NCBI GenBank assembly: GCA_003194525.1
Contig: NBIV01000033.1
Location: forward strand, 186,001-250,000
Length of the DNA stretch: 64,000 nt
Direction: 5' to 3'
From: Gracilariopsis chorda
Lineage: Eukaryota > Rhodophyta > Florideophyceae > Gracilariales > Gracilariaceae
The notes under the pieces: generated by a model
Seen by the model: only the letters and a program-made list of their open reading frames with translations
Told to the model about the DNA's origin: nothing
The model's database searches: none
Program-made: the position numbers and the translations under genes
Part shown: positions 25,212-35,159 of the stretch, in pieces
How positions within the stretch are numbered: the stretch's first letter is position 1
Layout: each line of letters opens with the position of its first letter

Positions 25212-26542
25212 CCTTACCTGTGAATTCTCATCCCTACAAGCTTACCCTTCCATATAGAATACAAGGAAGGTTATTAAGGATAGCCTTCAATCCTTGACGC
25301 CGACGGTAGGCAAAGCCCCATCACGAAGCTCACAAGCTGTTGCAGTGAAAAAACCGCACTTGATAGCTATCGAAGGATGTGGCGTGTGTCGTAAGGCTTC
25401 CGATCCACGGTGAGCATGCACTGTGAGCGCGGGGTATGACGATATCGTACAAGCCCCTGATGACCAAGATCTCAATCGCCATCTCACTGAAAGTGATATC
25501 GTGAGTAGAACGGTACCAGTTGGTACTTTGCTGCCTCTTAAACCCATAATATTGCATTAGCATTCCACCCATCACTTCGTGACATTCGTTTGCATTGCAC
25601 TGCTCTTCATCGAAACCTCCAACGTCAGTCTTGAGAATGGTTCCCGTTCGGTGCGTTTATCAGCCTTTTGTCATGGTTTTCAAGATGTTGGCGATCGCTT
25701 CTCGTCGCGGTGCTCTCGAAATGGAAACTGGCAACCAGGCCGGCACATTAGGAAAAGCTGAATTGCTGTAGCTCTGTACGACTGCTCGAGAAAGCACTGA
25801 AGGAAAAGCGGTGAAGGGTTACAAGTACAGCGTACCCCCCTTGCAACCTTTTTCAGCCAAGAACTTTATAAGTACCTGCCGACCACAAACCGCCGCAGAA
25901 ATATACGGCACCTCCCGATACCATGAATTGAGGCGTAATGCGTGCTCGCCAACAGCGGCCTGTTCAGCGACGGTGCCTACTCTCCTCTAACGAGCCCTGG
26001 CAGTTGCAGGCTAGTATTCCCAGTAAGGATTCTTCCGTCCCCCCCAACTCCCCTCCCCTCTCTCCCCTTTCTACCACAGTTATCCCTACAACCCTGTCAA
26101 CGCAAAATAGGCAGACTATCTTCTCAACGTCTGTCACTACGACAATACTATTCATTGGTTCTAAGAAAGGTTTGCATTCCGGCTACGGTCTTAAACGAAG
26201 GCAACACTTGCCAGGTAGAGCATGAGCGTCAGAGAACCCCTCGTGAACTTGCTCATTCGACGAAAACCATATATGTAGAATTTTTGTACCAAGTCTGCTC
26301 GGGTAGAATTGTCGCAATTCTTCGCTCTTATGATATGAATTACATATCTCTTTGAGAAACTCGGCCAGAAGAGTATGCCTACCTCCTCTTCGCGAAAGTT
26401 ATGGATTCTCAGCTGACGAGATTGTTCGGAAATGGCCTGAAAACGCGTTAGTCTACCTGGTGAGAGAACGTCTCAGAAAAAAAAAGTGATTTGCGCTGTA
26501 TAGGAATTAAGACATAGGCAGTGCCTCATGAGGAATCTGTCA

Positions 26543-26561
26543 AGAGAGAGAGAGAGAGAGA
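26543..26561. repeat. (GA)n microsatellite
   Basis: An unbroken run of about nine GA units, some 130 bases past the 3' end of mysA/mysB. Simple repeat with no other meaning seen. Confidence 0.8.
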
Positions 26562-26692
26562 ATGACATATGTTTATGTTCGTACGAGCCGTACAGTATTT
26601 GCTTGTACGCTGTCCGTGTTCACATTGCCCAATGTCTTGGAGGTTGTGATCATAAACCGTGCGCGCCACTCCGTTTCACAGGGCTCACAGTT

Positions 26693-29431
26693 TTACGACT
26701 GCACGTTGTTAACCTTTCGCACGACCAGTACACCTTCGCGAATCGTGAGCATTACTTGCTCAGTTCTGTTATCCGCTCTGACGTACTGGGCAAATTCATG
26801 GAGGCTCTGTCGCACAGGATCATCATTACCATATACCAACGCACAGAGTGCATTGTCTGCCATCAGTATACCGCCGTCACGAAGCAACTTCAGACCAGCT
26901 TCGTAATAGTGTCTGTAGTTGGTTTTGTCGGCGTCCAAGAACACAATGTCGAATTTTTCTCCAGCTTCCGCCATCGCTACTACCGCGCTCCTTGCATCCG
27001 TTTCCACCAAGGTGATTTTGTTTCCATTCTTCGACCTTGCAAAGCAGGAACGAGCGACCGCGGCTGCCTTCGCATCAGCTTCAATGGTTATCACGCGACC
27101 GTCAGCACACATCCCTTCCGCGAACGCGAGCGCCGAGTACCCAGTGAAAGTTCCTATATCTAAGATGCGGGAGGCACCGGAAACTTGTGCCATCATTTTC
27201 AAGAACTGCCCTTCGACTGCACCGACCATACAAGGCGCAAACAAATTCGCCTTATCTGTTTCTTCTGCAATGACTTCAAAGTCATGGCTAGGGGCCGATG
27301 ACATTGCACATGCGTACTCCTCGGCGCCATTGTGGAACAGTGTGGACTGTTCGAACTCAGGTGGATGGGGAGTATCTTCACGACTGATAGACGTAAATTT
27401 GCTTCCAATCGCTGAAGAAGTATGTTCATCTGCGTTCCTATCCTGTTGTTTCTCGGCGATCCATTTATTATACAACTCAATGTCACTCGTATTGTCTTTC
27501 GTCATATCGTTTGTGTGATCACCGTTTGCCAGGTGCCCGTTGCTCAGTACATCGTGTTCGTTGCTACATCCGTTTGCAAGTCCATTAGCGTGTCCGCTAG
27601 TATGTCCATTAGATATACTTCCTCTAAGCACAGCGTTATCTGCATGTTGTTTGACGGTAGAGGGATCTTCTAACCCTACGTCTCTGCAGTGCGGTTCAAT
27701 GCCGAAACCTTCCCGAGGGTATGATTTGACAATTTCTTGGTAGTCAGCCAAAGTCTCCTCCAAACGTTCACGTGAGAGCTCGTTCAGGTATCCGCAGATT
27801 CCTATATTTCCCCGGGGTATGGGCGCACAAAGGTTACCACCCCTTTTCTCTGTCATCTTAAGTTGAGACGCCCAAAGAGAATCGCTATTTTGAAGGATTT
27901 CGTGACGAAGAGAAAGCCCAACGTTGCTCATTACACGCAGGATACGGTGGAAATCAAGCTCAGAAATCCATCCTTCAAGGAAGGAAAGATACGCTCCGTA
28001 TCCCATACCAATGGCAACGGCATGGCCGTGGAGAAGGCCGGCTTGCAGTTCAAATCCCGGGGACCAAGTATGGCCGTACGCGTGAGGACGGCACTGATGT
28101 GTTTCCCACAGATTGCCGTACTCTGAGCGAACGTAACCGTCCATAGCTTTGGCAATGATAGACTCGCTAAGTTGGTCGATTTCGGAGCCTGGCTCACAGT
28201 TTTCAATTCCGAATTTGGTTTGAACAAGACGATTACCAGCCTTCTCAAGGCAGTGGAACAGAGATGCATCCTTCGTAACGGCCATTTTGATGATCTCAGC
28301 AATGCCGTGGCGAATCCATCCAGGCTCCAGAGTCCGGAAGAACTGACGGTCTGTAAGGGTAAGAATTGGGGGGTGGTAGGCACCGAACACGTTTTTGTAG
28401 CCCAAACCGTCACAACATGTGCGAGGGGATGGTCCGGCGTCAATGCCAGATACTATAGACGTACAAAGCATAACATATGGTGTGTTTCGATGGTACAAGG
28501 CACATGCAAATCCGCCAACATCAGCCATAACACCACCTCCCACGACAAGAACTGGTTCATTGCGAGAGACGCGCCGAGACTTGAGATCAACTAGAATCTT
28601 CTCTACAGTTGAAATGTCTTTGTCAACTTCCATGCAGCGATACACAAGTTTCTCGAAGGTAATGTCATTCTCCAAAAAGTAGTGGGTCAGTTTCTTTCCG
28701 TACAGTCCGTCCAAGCGTTCATCAACAACGGCTACGCAACGCCCCAATGGCTTGTACACATCAGAAAGTAGCTTACTAGAAGGGTTGAGAACGTCGCGGC
28801 AGATTTCGATGGTTGTAGTAATAGTTGTACCCATAACTGCCTCAATCAGGCAACTGTCTTGGCTGGAAGTGACGTGACCCGCACATTGGCGGTAGATAGA
28901 AGTTGGAAAGATGGCGTGCTGATCGTGTTCGAGCAAATAGTCGGCGTTTGGTTTGTAGAGAGCTTTAAGCATGGCAGAGGCATCAGATGCAATCGTGAGC
29001 TTCTTCATGAAGAGAGCACCATATTTGCGATCAGCCAGGACACGAGTGGCGAGAAGAGAGAACACGCAGGCATAGTCGCGATCAAACACAGCCAACACGG
29101 ACGAGAGGGCGTTACACAGCTGGCCACAGGGTAAGTTATAACAGTACTTGAGCAGCTTGAGAGAGCGGAGGAGGTTGAGCGCTTCCTTGGAGTGTGAGAA
29201 GCGGACGGCAGCTTCGGAACTGAAGACGTCTGCACGTGACACGTTAAGCAAGAAGCTGTAGACGACATCAACTGCAAACAGCTGTTCCAGGGCTTTGTTC
29301 ACGGGGATAGCCTCGGTGAAAATCGAAGAGGAAGAGGGAAGGGCGGCTTTCAGTTCATGTGTAAACGATTTGAAGTAGTCGACAGTAACTTCATCGTGAA
29401 CTTTTGTTGTAGAACTCAGAGAGATGTGCAT
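26693..29431 (-). CDS. mysA/mysB: MysA-MysB fusion: sugar-phosphate cyclase plus O-methyltransferase of MAA synthesis
   Basis: 912-aa fused enzyme for the first steps of MAA synthesis. Residues about 205-575 are a dehydroquinate-synthase-like cyclase, in MAA loci demethyl-4-deoxygadusol synthase, acting on sedoheptulose 7-phosphate with NAD and a metal. Visible are VLVVGGGVMADVGGFAC (294-310), GIDAGPSPRTCCDG (329-342), HGIAEIIKMAV (375-385) and the metal histidines of HAYGHTWSPGFE (450-461) and LLHGHAVAIGMG (466-477). Residues about 590-700 are a low-complexity linker rich in Gly, Asn, His and Asp. Residues about 705-912 are a CCoAOMT-type SAM methyltransferase with SRILDIGTFTGYSALAFAEG, ITIEADAKAA and FDIVFLDADKTNYRHYY, which would give 4-deoxygadusol. 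Residues 1-190 match nothing I know. Single exon. On the minus strand, TTTAAG lies about 100 bases upstream of the start. Same strand as mysC/mysD. Confidence 0.93.
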   Translation of the reverse strand: MHISLSSTTKVHDEVTVDYFKSFTHELKAALPSSSSIFTEAIPVNKALEQLFAVDVVYSFLLNVSRADVFSSEAAVRFSHSKEALNLLRSLKLLKYCYNLPCGQLCNALSSVLAVFDRDYACVFSLLATRVLADRKYGALFMKKLTIASDASAMLKALYKPNADYLLEHDQHAIFPTSIYRQCAGHVTSSQDSCLIEAVMGTTITTTIEICRDVLNPSSKLLSDVYKPLGRCVAVVDERLDGLYGKKLTHYFLENDITFEKLVYRCMEVDKDISTVEKILVDLKSRRVSRNEPVLVVGGGVMADVGGFACALYHRNTPYVMLCTSIVSGIDAGPSPRTCCDGLGYKNVFGAYHPPILTLTDRQFFRTLEPGWIRHGIAEIIKMAVTKDASLFHCLEKAGNRLVQTKFGIENCEPGSEIDQLSESIIAKAMDGYVRSEYGNLWETHQCRPHAYGHTWSPGFELQAGLLHGHAVAIGMGYGAYLSFLEGWISELDFHRILRVMSNVGLSLRHEILQNSDSLWASQLKMTEKRGGNLCAPIPRGNIGICGYLNELSRERLEETLADYQEIVKSYPREGFGIEPHCRDVGLEDPSTVKQHADNAVLRGSISNGHTSGHANGLANGCSNEHDVLSNGHLANGDHTNDMTKDNTSDIELYNKWIAEKQQDRNADEHTSSAIGSKFTSISREDTPHPPEFEQSTLFHNGAEEYACAMSSAPSHDFEVIAEETDKANLFAPCMVGAVEGQFLKMMAQVSGASRILDIGTFTGYSALAFAEGMCADGRVITIEADAKAAAVARSCFARSKNGNKITLVETDARSAVVAMAEAGEKFDIVFLDADKTNYRHYYEAGLKLLRDGGILMADNALCALVYGNDDPVRQSLHEFAQYVRADNRTEQVMLTIREGVLVVRKVNNVQS

Positions 29432-30505
29432 GGTGCGTACTGTGTGAATTTGCAGTCAGGGAAGACACGAGGAAGTCAATGCGCTTCGCGCCCTTCCCAG
29501 CGTCGAGCGGCATGGGTTACGCCCTTAAATGGGGGATGAAAAGGCCCCGAACACACGCATACCGCCTTCACATTGTGTGTCTGAACTCAAGACTCTAAAT
29601 CTGAGTGGGAACTGAGCGTCCGGGACGAAATGAGCTCGCGCGCGGGTCTCCCACGGAGACCAGGGAATTGGGGAGAACGCCCCGTGGGGTGTGCAAGCTT
29701 CGGTACGATTCTGGCGGAATGAAAGGCGGGACATTTGTGCGGAGGGGAATGGGCGAAACGCAGAATGAAGAAGATGTGAGATGGAGCGGTGTCGCAAGGA
29801 TAAGGATAGAACCTTCTCACATTCACAATGGTGAGCGCATCACGAAAATGAGATGCGAGCCGATTCCAAAGCGTGACGGACCGTTACGATAGATCGGTTC
29901 TGGGATTGCTGACATACTCGCAAGTGCGGGAGATCGTCCGCTCGTTGACGGCCACAGCGCGCACTGTGAGCGCTGTTCTGTTCCACTCGTGGGTGCTCGT
30001 GGGGTACAAGGGTACAACAGCTGTCTACACGCCCAGCACAGGAGCAGATGCAATTCGCTCACCTCGCAAGACGTGAATGTTGGAAAACGATGCCGACCTC
30101 AACTGCCACCACGTGCGCTGTCAACGTATGCGATGTCCGAGACCGCACACATTGTGCTAACCCTTTTCCCATTCGGTAAGGGTTGTAGGGATAAGGTTAA
30201 CCCGTACCCCTTTAAAAGGTCCTGAGGTGAACCTTGCGTGTCAAAGTCCACTCCTGAAGCAGGCATACGTATCAGAGCACCACCCCACGCCGACGTCTAT
30301 GGCGTCACTACTCACGCTCTGGAACAGCTTGTGCTCAAGAGGGAAAACACAGTGTCTTGTTGACCCACCTTGAGCACCTGTAAATATATCCGCCTACGTG
30401 AGATTCGACATGTTATTCAAACATTCTGTGGCGCCACACGTAAGAGAATTCAAGGTAGAGATTCCCCCACTTGGACAGGCTTCCAAAACAATGTTTTTGT
30501 TGTTG
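29432..30505. other. Upstream region of mysA/mysB, gene-free
   Basis: About 1.07 kb from the mysA/mysB start codon to the first LINE remnant. The promoter of mysA/mysB should lie in its left part (TTTAAG-like box near 29520 on the minus strand). A hairpin-forming AACCCTTttcccattcggTAAGGGTT occurs at about 30159-30184. No gene is supported; open frames here lack motifs. Confidence 0.4.
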
Positions 30506-30509
30506 TTCT

Positions 30510-31000
30510 TTATGGGCGCACATTGTCCAATTGCGACGCTGTGGTAGAGCTTATCATAATTCCTTCTCAATCTCTCAACAACTAAGGTTAGATTGCTAAC
30601 CGCTAGCTACTCCTCGTGAATGACAAGTTCTCTCTACCCCGTTACACCAGTCTTAACTTCCGACTCAAATATTGTTGATGACTGTTGCTTGCTCCCACCC
30701 TGCAGCAGCCGTGTTACGCTCACCAACTGGTATTCCAAGACGTAGTAGAATGGTACAAAACTTCTGCGGGGAGACCCGAATGTATAATCCATTTCGTTCT
30801 GGCGCGTTTCGCCTCTTCCAGACTTTGCTCTGCTAATCCTTCCTCAACTCGAGAGAACGCCAGGTAAGGGGTACACCACGACAAGGCGGATTCCATGTAC
30901 CACGTTCGCGCCACCCAGAAGATCTGGTGACATCTTACCCTCCCTTTTCTCTTTATCCTTGGCGATAAAGGGCGGTAAGATCGGGTTGGGGCCCGTGTGT
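30510..31000 (+). mobile_element. LINE 3' remnant (RNase H end and tail), plus strand
   Basis: Decayed 3' part of a non-LTR retrotransposon. It matches, in inverse orientation, the sequence at 31590-32085. The shared part covers the region corresponding to the RNase H HCHIGGNE-like motif (at about 30520-30560 here), the GCCGTGTTACGCT block (30708-30720) and the tail to CTTTATCCTTGGCGATAAAGGGCGGTAAGATCGG (positions 30952-30985). Reading frames are heavily broken. It faces the second copy tail to tail. Confidence 0.6.
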
Positions 31001-31590
31001 GCTTTAGATCTCAGCGTAAGTCCAGAAAAACCCTGTAAAACCATTCAGATCCTTGTACAGGCGGTGTTGCCGCTTCCTAAAACCCTGGTCTCCGTTGGAG
31101 ACCCACTGCGGTCCCGCCAGAGTTACCGTGGGAACCTCCATGATCCTTCTGGGAAAAGTTAGGGAAAGGTTGGTAAGATCCGCAGGGTTGCACGTGCCTC
31201 GTCCCTTCTGTTTCGCACAGATAAGCGGGGGTCTTTTTCCGACGCTACCGCCCAGGTCTCTTCGGGCTGTCGGTGCGCCGACTGCCGGGGCGATTTTACG
31301 GACATCCCGGGTCCGTTGAGGCGATCAGTCCGCCGATCGCCTGGACGAGTTTAACGACCTCCCGGGTCAAAACAATGTTTTTGTAGGGTGTACGGTTCTA
31401 GAGGCAATTGACCTGCGAGACGGATGGAGTAATAGGGTTTGCTAACCCTTATTATGGTTAGGATCGCTTGCTCTGCTGTGACAGCCCAAACGATTGGCTC
31501 CCAGTTCCTCTGACTGACTGATTTCGTTTGCAACTTAGCGCAGCCGTAGGGTTCGTCCGATAGACAGTTTAACAGCCCCGTTCTGATTGC
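31000..31590. other. Spacer between the two LINE tails
   Basis: About 590 bases without a supported gene. Contains short GC-rich inverted motifs (for example around 31096-31120 and 31300-31360), a short AAAACAATGTTTTTGT block at 31368 that also occurs at about 30488, and an AGGGTTtgctAACCCT-type hairpin at about 31435-31460. Confidence 0.4.
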
Positions 31591-32735
31591 GTAGTTGAAG
31601 GTGCGGGATCCTAGCCAATTCTACCGCCCATAATCGCCAAGAGCAAAGAGGAAAGGGCGGATAGGATTCCGCCAATGCATTTCTGCGGCAAAAAGTATTA
31701 TGCACAATCCGCCCTTTCATGGTGTGACCCTTGGCTGGCGTCCTCTCGAATCGAAGAAGGGAATAGCCGACAAAAGCTTGAAAAGGACAGTAGTCTACGC
31801 GTCAGAACGAATAGATACGCAATCGGGTCTTCCCGCAGAAGCCTAAAGCTGATGTGCTGCGCTACGGGATACTTGCCTGTTAGCGTAACACGGCTTCTGC
31901 AAGGCTAGAGTAAGCAGTAGTCATCGGCTATATTCAGGTATCAGGAACTTAGATTTGTGTTAGATACGGGACAGACAGTCTTTCTTGGTCAAGCAGTGGC
32001 CACGTTGTTCCCAAGGCATAGAAAGCTCTGTTTTCGCCAGCTGAGCTGGCCCAGCTCATCCACAACCTCATTTCCGCCAATATGACAATGTTCAGGAATC
32101 CAAACGACATCGAAAGGGCAGCGGTTACCATTGATCAACAAAAGCTCTACGACCTCCTACAAATGACGTGTTTGGCAACTTCGACTGGTCTACAGGCCGT
32201 CAACAAAGCTTCTAGAGTCGTTAACCAGCCGAATAAACCATCTCCAGCCACGGCAAACCCGAATAGATACTGCAGAGAGGGGCTTCTTCTAGATATGCCT
32301 TCACGCCCCGTCATATTTTGCGGTTGACAATGGTAACTCTATAAACTTCGTAGTATGCATAGTTGCTCCATCCAACAGTTCAGCTTTCCTTTGCAGTGCA
32401 GACTGGTCGACTGCCCATATTTAGCATCAAACGCAAGAAACTGATGAACAGCATACGACTCTTCGAGCTATCCTTTACACCTTTCCTTCAAAATGAGAGC
32501 CGCACAGTCGTTCAGTGACAGTCGTTCAGTGACGAGTCAAAATGGAAGAAGCGAGCAAAACATTAACCCTGTAGTGGTTGCCTGTGTCATGAATACACGA
32601 TTTCCCCTGTCGGCTAAAGAGGGGAACGGCTGAAGCACGGCCTCAAAGATCACGGCATGCTTGCTGCATACTGGCCTATCCCTTATGCTTGTACCTTCTG
32701 TATACACCTGCCCAGGCTTGGAGAAATGCACAATA
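31590..32735 (-). mobile_element. LINE ORF2 C-terminal remnant (RNase H and beyond), minus strand
   Basis: Decayed 3' part of a LINE ORF2. On the minus strand an RNase H begins with VYTEGTSI (about 32705), followed by a LVNDSRSFVDGL segment (about 32220) and the diagnostic DVVWIPEHCHIGGNEVVDEL (about 32060-32115), equal to the family's WVPGHxGIxGNExAD. A post-RNase H LTGKYPVAQHISFRLLRED segment (about 31840-31890) matches the LTGHYP-type motif seen after RNase H in several LINE clades. The tail runs to about 31590. It carries several stops and frame changes, so it is inactive. The upstream reverse transcriptase and endonuclease are missing: a typical 5'-truncated insertion. Confidence 0.7.
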
Positions 32736-32912
32736 TGAACGAAGGGTGTGCATGTATCCCTTCAAATCGAATCTCAACCGAACGGCATCATGGCGAAGAC
32801 ACCTACAAAGGCTCTGCAGGCTTTCCGTCTCATACACTACATCGCCAACCCTTCATCCCTATGAAGGCAGAACAAATAGCGTGGTGGCACCTGTGCTTTT
32901 ATTGCTGATAGG

Positions 32913-34667
32913 TCATTGACTGCGAACCTTAGCAGCCGGGTTCGTGGTGTGCTCAACGCCGTTACTCTTCTTTCTGTCATACAAGACATACTTTGCAAGA
33001 GCAGCAGCAACGACGATCAACCATGAAAAAGCGTTCCAAACAAAAGCCCACTTGTATGTACCCGTGGCGGAGCGCAAGGCAGCCGCGATGTACGAACCCA
33101 GCGAGCCGGACGCAAACAAGATCATGAGACTAAAATTGGATCTGAAGCCAAGTTTGCTCTTTCCAAACTCAGGCAAGACGGCGGTCGTAAGACTGAAGAC
33201 AGCCGCGTACGCAACGGAGTCTTTCTCACACAAGAAAGAGAGAACAATGAAACACAGCAGTTCAGAGAGAGAGACATGTATGTATGGGGGTCAGTATGGA
33301 AAGTCGATGAGTGAGGGCGAATTGAGCAGAAGGGAGAAATGGGCAAACTCATTACAAAGAGAAAACAAAAACTCACATAACAAGATGAAGCTCATGACAT
33401 GGTGCACACTAGTAGTGGTTTGAAACGTCAGTGCAGAGAAATCGAGCAGCAACATGCTGGCGACAGCACCGACAGAGCCAAAACCGGCCATCAAGAGCGA
33501 TTTGTTAAGGCGGTCGGCCAAAGGTCCCACAGCGAGTTTTGTACATAGTGAGATAAGGTTTAGCGCGGACATGAAGTATGTGGCGCGATCGAACGGCATA
33601 CCGAAGTCTTCGCTGAGGAAAACGAGTAAGTGATCGAAAACGATGTGCATTGAAAAGGAAAACGCGAAGACGGCAACAGCGACGGGAAGATACGGCGCTG
33701 GTAACAAAGGTTCTTTCGGCGGCGGGGTTGCGGCGGTTGATTGTGATTGCGAGGTTTGAGCTAGAGAGATAGAAGCTGCATTCGGGGGAGGTGGGGATGG
33801 TTGTTGGGTTTGTTGTTGTTTTTCTGATTGCAAAAGTGTTGAGAACTTGAATCGGGTGGTAAGCTGTTTGAAGAGTGTTAGAATGGACGGTCGACGGGTG
33901 GAAGACGGATGTTCACGCAAGAAATGAAAAGTAAGCGGGACTGCAAACACGGCAAAAACGAGGGATAAGAGCATACTGGCAGCACGCCAACCATAGTGCT
34001 GAGACAGGGTACCAATCACAGCGGGTGCTATAAAGCCAGCCAGAGAGTAGCCACTGAGCAGGACAGAAGTAGCTGTACCCATTCCCTTGTCAGAGGGAAA
34101 AGCCGAAGCGACAACGACTAACATAGTGGACAAACCGCCTATCAGTTTAGAAAGAGCGAAAAATATTTGCAAAGTCATGAGATGAGATAGAGATGACGCT
34201 AGCGGTAGCAAAGGTGCTGAAAGTGCTGCAGCAGTTATTGCAACGCGTAGGTAGAGTTGAGGACCGATTATGTCAAGTAGTATACCAGCAGGTAGTAAGA
34301 GCATTGCCTGAACGATACGGTACGCTATAAGAGGCCGTGTAATCTCTGCAATAGACAGACCTAAGGCATGGCGCATTGGCGAAAGCAGGGTTGAAGGTAC
34401 CATATACACAGCTGTGGCGTGCAAAGCATGCACCAAGGAAGCGGCAGCGACAACAGCCCATTTTCCTGGAAGCTTCTTTGGGGATGCAGCATCAATAGAA
34501 TCAGGCAGGGCAGAAGAATGTTGACGACAACGCCGACGAGGGGGAGGTGAGGACATGGAAAGAGCAGAGCGGGGGCGACGTAGGGCGAATTGCCCCTGGC
34601 AAGAAAGCGGCAAGCTCAATCGCGGCAGTGTGGAACGGAGGAACAGGACCAAAGTGTCAGGCGACAT
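32913..34667 (-). CDS. Major facilitator superfamily transporter, two exons
   Basis: Membrane transporter of 532 aa if started at 34667 (566 aa from an in-frame start at 34769). Exon 1 is 34667-33377 and exon 2 is 33220-32913. Splicing on a GTGAGT donor and an AAAG acceptor restores the frame and supplies the last transmembrane helices, which supports the intron. About 45 Arg/Ser/Pro-rich residues precede helix 1 and could be an organelle-targeting peptide. MFS features include the loop GILLDIIGPQ after helix 2, YGWRAASMLLSLVFAV near helix 5-6, a long Pro/Gln/Ser-rich central loop, and VGPLADRLNKS before the C-terminal helices, matching the conserved GxLADRxGR loop. The substrate is not evident; monocarboxylate-like or nitrate-like families are possible. 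The start codon lies about 250 bp from the left end of the MULE, so its promoter may overlap or abut the transposon. Confidence 0.85.
33221..33376 (-). other. Spliceosomal intron in the MFS gene
   Basis: 156-base intron with 5' GTGAGT (33371-33376) and 3' AG next to exon 2 (33221), preceded by a CT-rich tract. It is predicted because the two open frames join in phase and together complete the MFS fold. It is the only intron I can define in the window's host genes. Confidence 0.75.
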
Positions 34668-34783
34668 GACGTAACACCTACGATTGACTGCAGAGCGCAA
34701 TGCGTCGGGCGGTCGCCGTTCTCGCGAGTATCGAGATGGGAGATTTGGCGGGTGAAATTTTTGTTTCAAGAGTCGAAGCGCCT

Positions 34784-34802
34784 CCGCCTCCGACGGAGGC
34801 GG
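34784..34802. repeat. GC-rich perfect hairpin upstream of the MFS gene
   Basis: CCGCCTCCG, one A, then CGGAGGCGG: a 9-bp perfect stem followed by TTTT on the plus strand. It lies about 120 bp upstream of the proposed MFS start and 117 bp from the MULE end. Function unknown; possibly a protein-binding dyad. Confidence 0.5.
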
Positions 34803-34918
34803 TTTTGAGCAGTTCGCTCACGTCTATGGGCTGCCTCACGTGCGTTGCTCGCCGCCAGTCATTGACGAGAGGCGCATTTTATAGACACTGTAGATAGAGA
34901 GAGTATCTACACTCGGCC

Positions 34919-35159
34919 GGGAAAGGGCTAAACTACACGACGTAGATAGTGTAGGCGAGTCAGCGCGCATTTGCACCAATAAAAAGAGAGAGTCAGCGGG
35001 CACGTGCCACGGCGAGCTGCACAAGTGCCCGTGCCACTTCAGATCTTACTGTAGCCAATAATACGCCCCTATTCTGGATTTCAACCAGTAGATCCGCAGA
35101 GTCAGAGCATTCCCTCTATCCCTGCTCTCTCCGGCCGCCAAGTCAGCACAACGTAAATG
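34919..35159 (+). repeat. Left terminal inverted repeat of the MULE
   Basis: 241 bases matching the reverse complement of 42360-42600 almost without gaps, at roughly 85-90% identity by eye. Best-matching blocks include TGTAGGCGAGTCAGCGCG, the TACTGTAGCCAATAATACGC block and CAACCAGTAGATCCGCAGA. The transposase should bind here, and the element's promoter probably lies at its inner edge. Confidence 0.88.

Larger units (their letters stand above)
23970..26692. other. 2.7-kb gene-free spacer inside the MAA gene pair
   Basis: Lies between the mysC/mysD promoter side and the 3' end of mysA/mysB. Several open frames of 60-135 codons occur on both strands, but none has a recognisable motif. It contains a run of nine T at about 24060, a 16-bp palindrome at 25196-25211 and a GA microsatellite at 26543-26561. 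No tRNA or repeated element was recognised. The length is large beside the short intergenic spaces elsewhere in the gene island. Confidence 0.45.

Noticed and set aside
30510-32085. A non-autonomous DNA transposon with long terminal inverted repeats
   Set aside because: The inverted arms contain LINE RNase H and LTGxYP-type sequence in the right arm and continue unevenly, with no sharp ends or duplication. Two LINE tails explain them better.
32913-34769. The transporter as part of the MAA pathway (exporter)
   Set aside because: Proximity only. LINE debris lies between, and nothing in the sequence indicates an MAA substrate.
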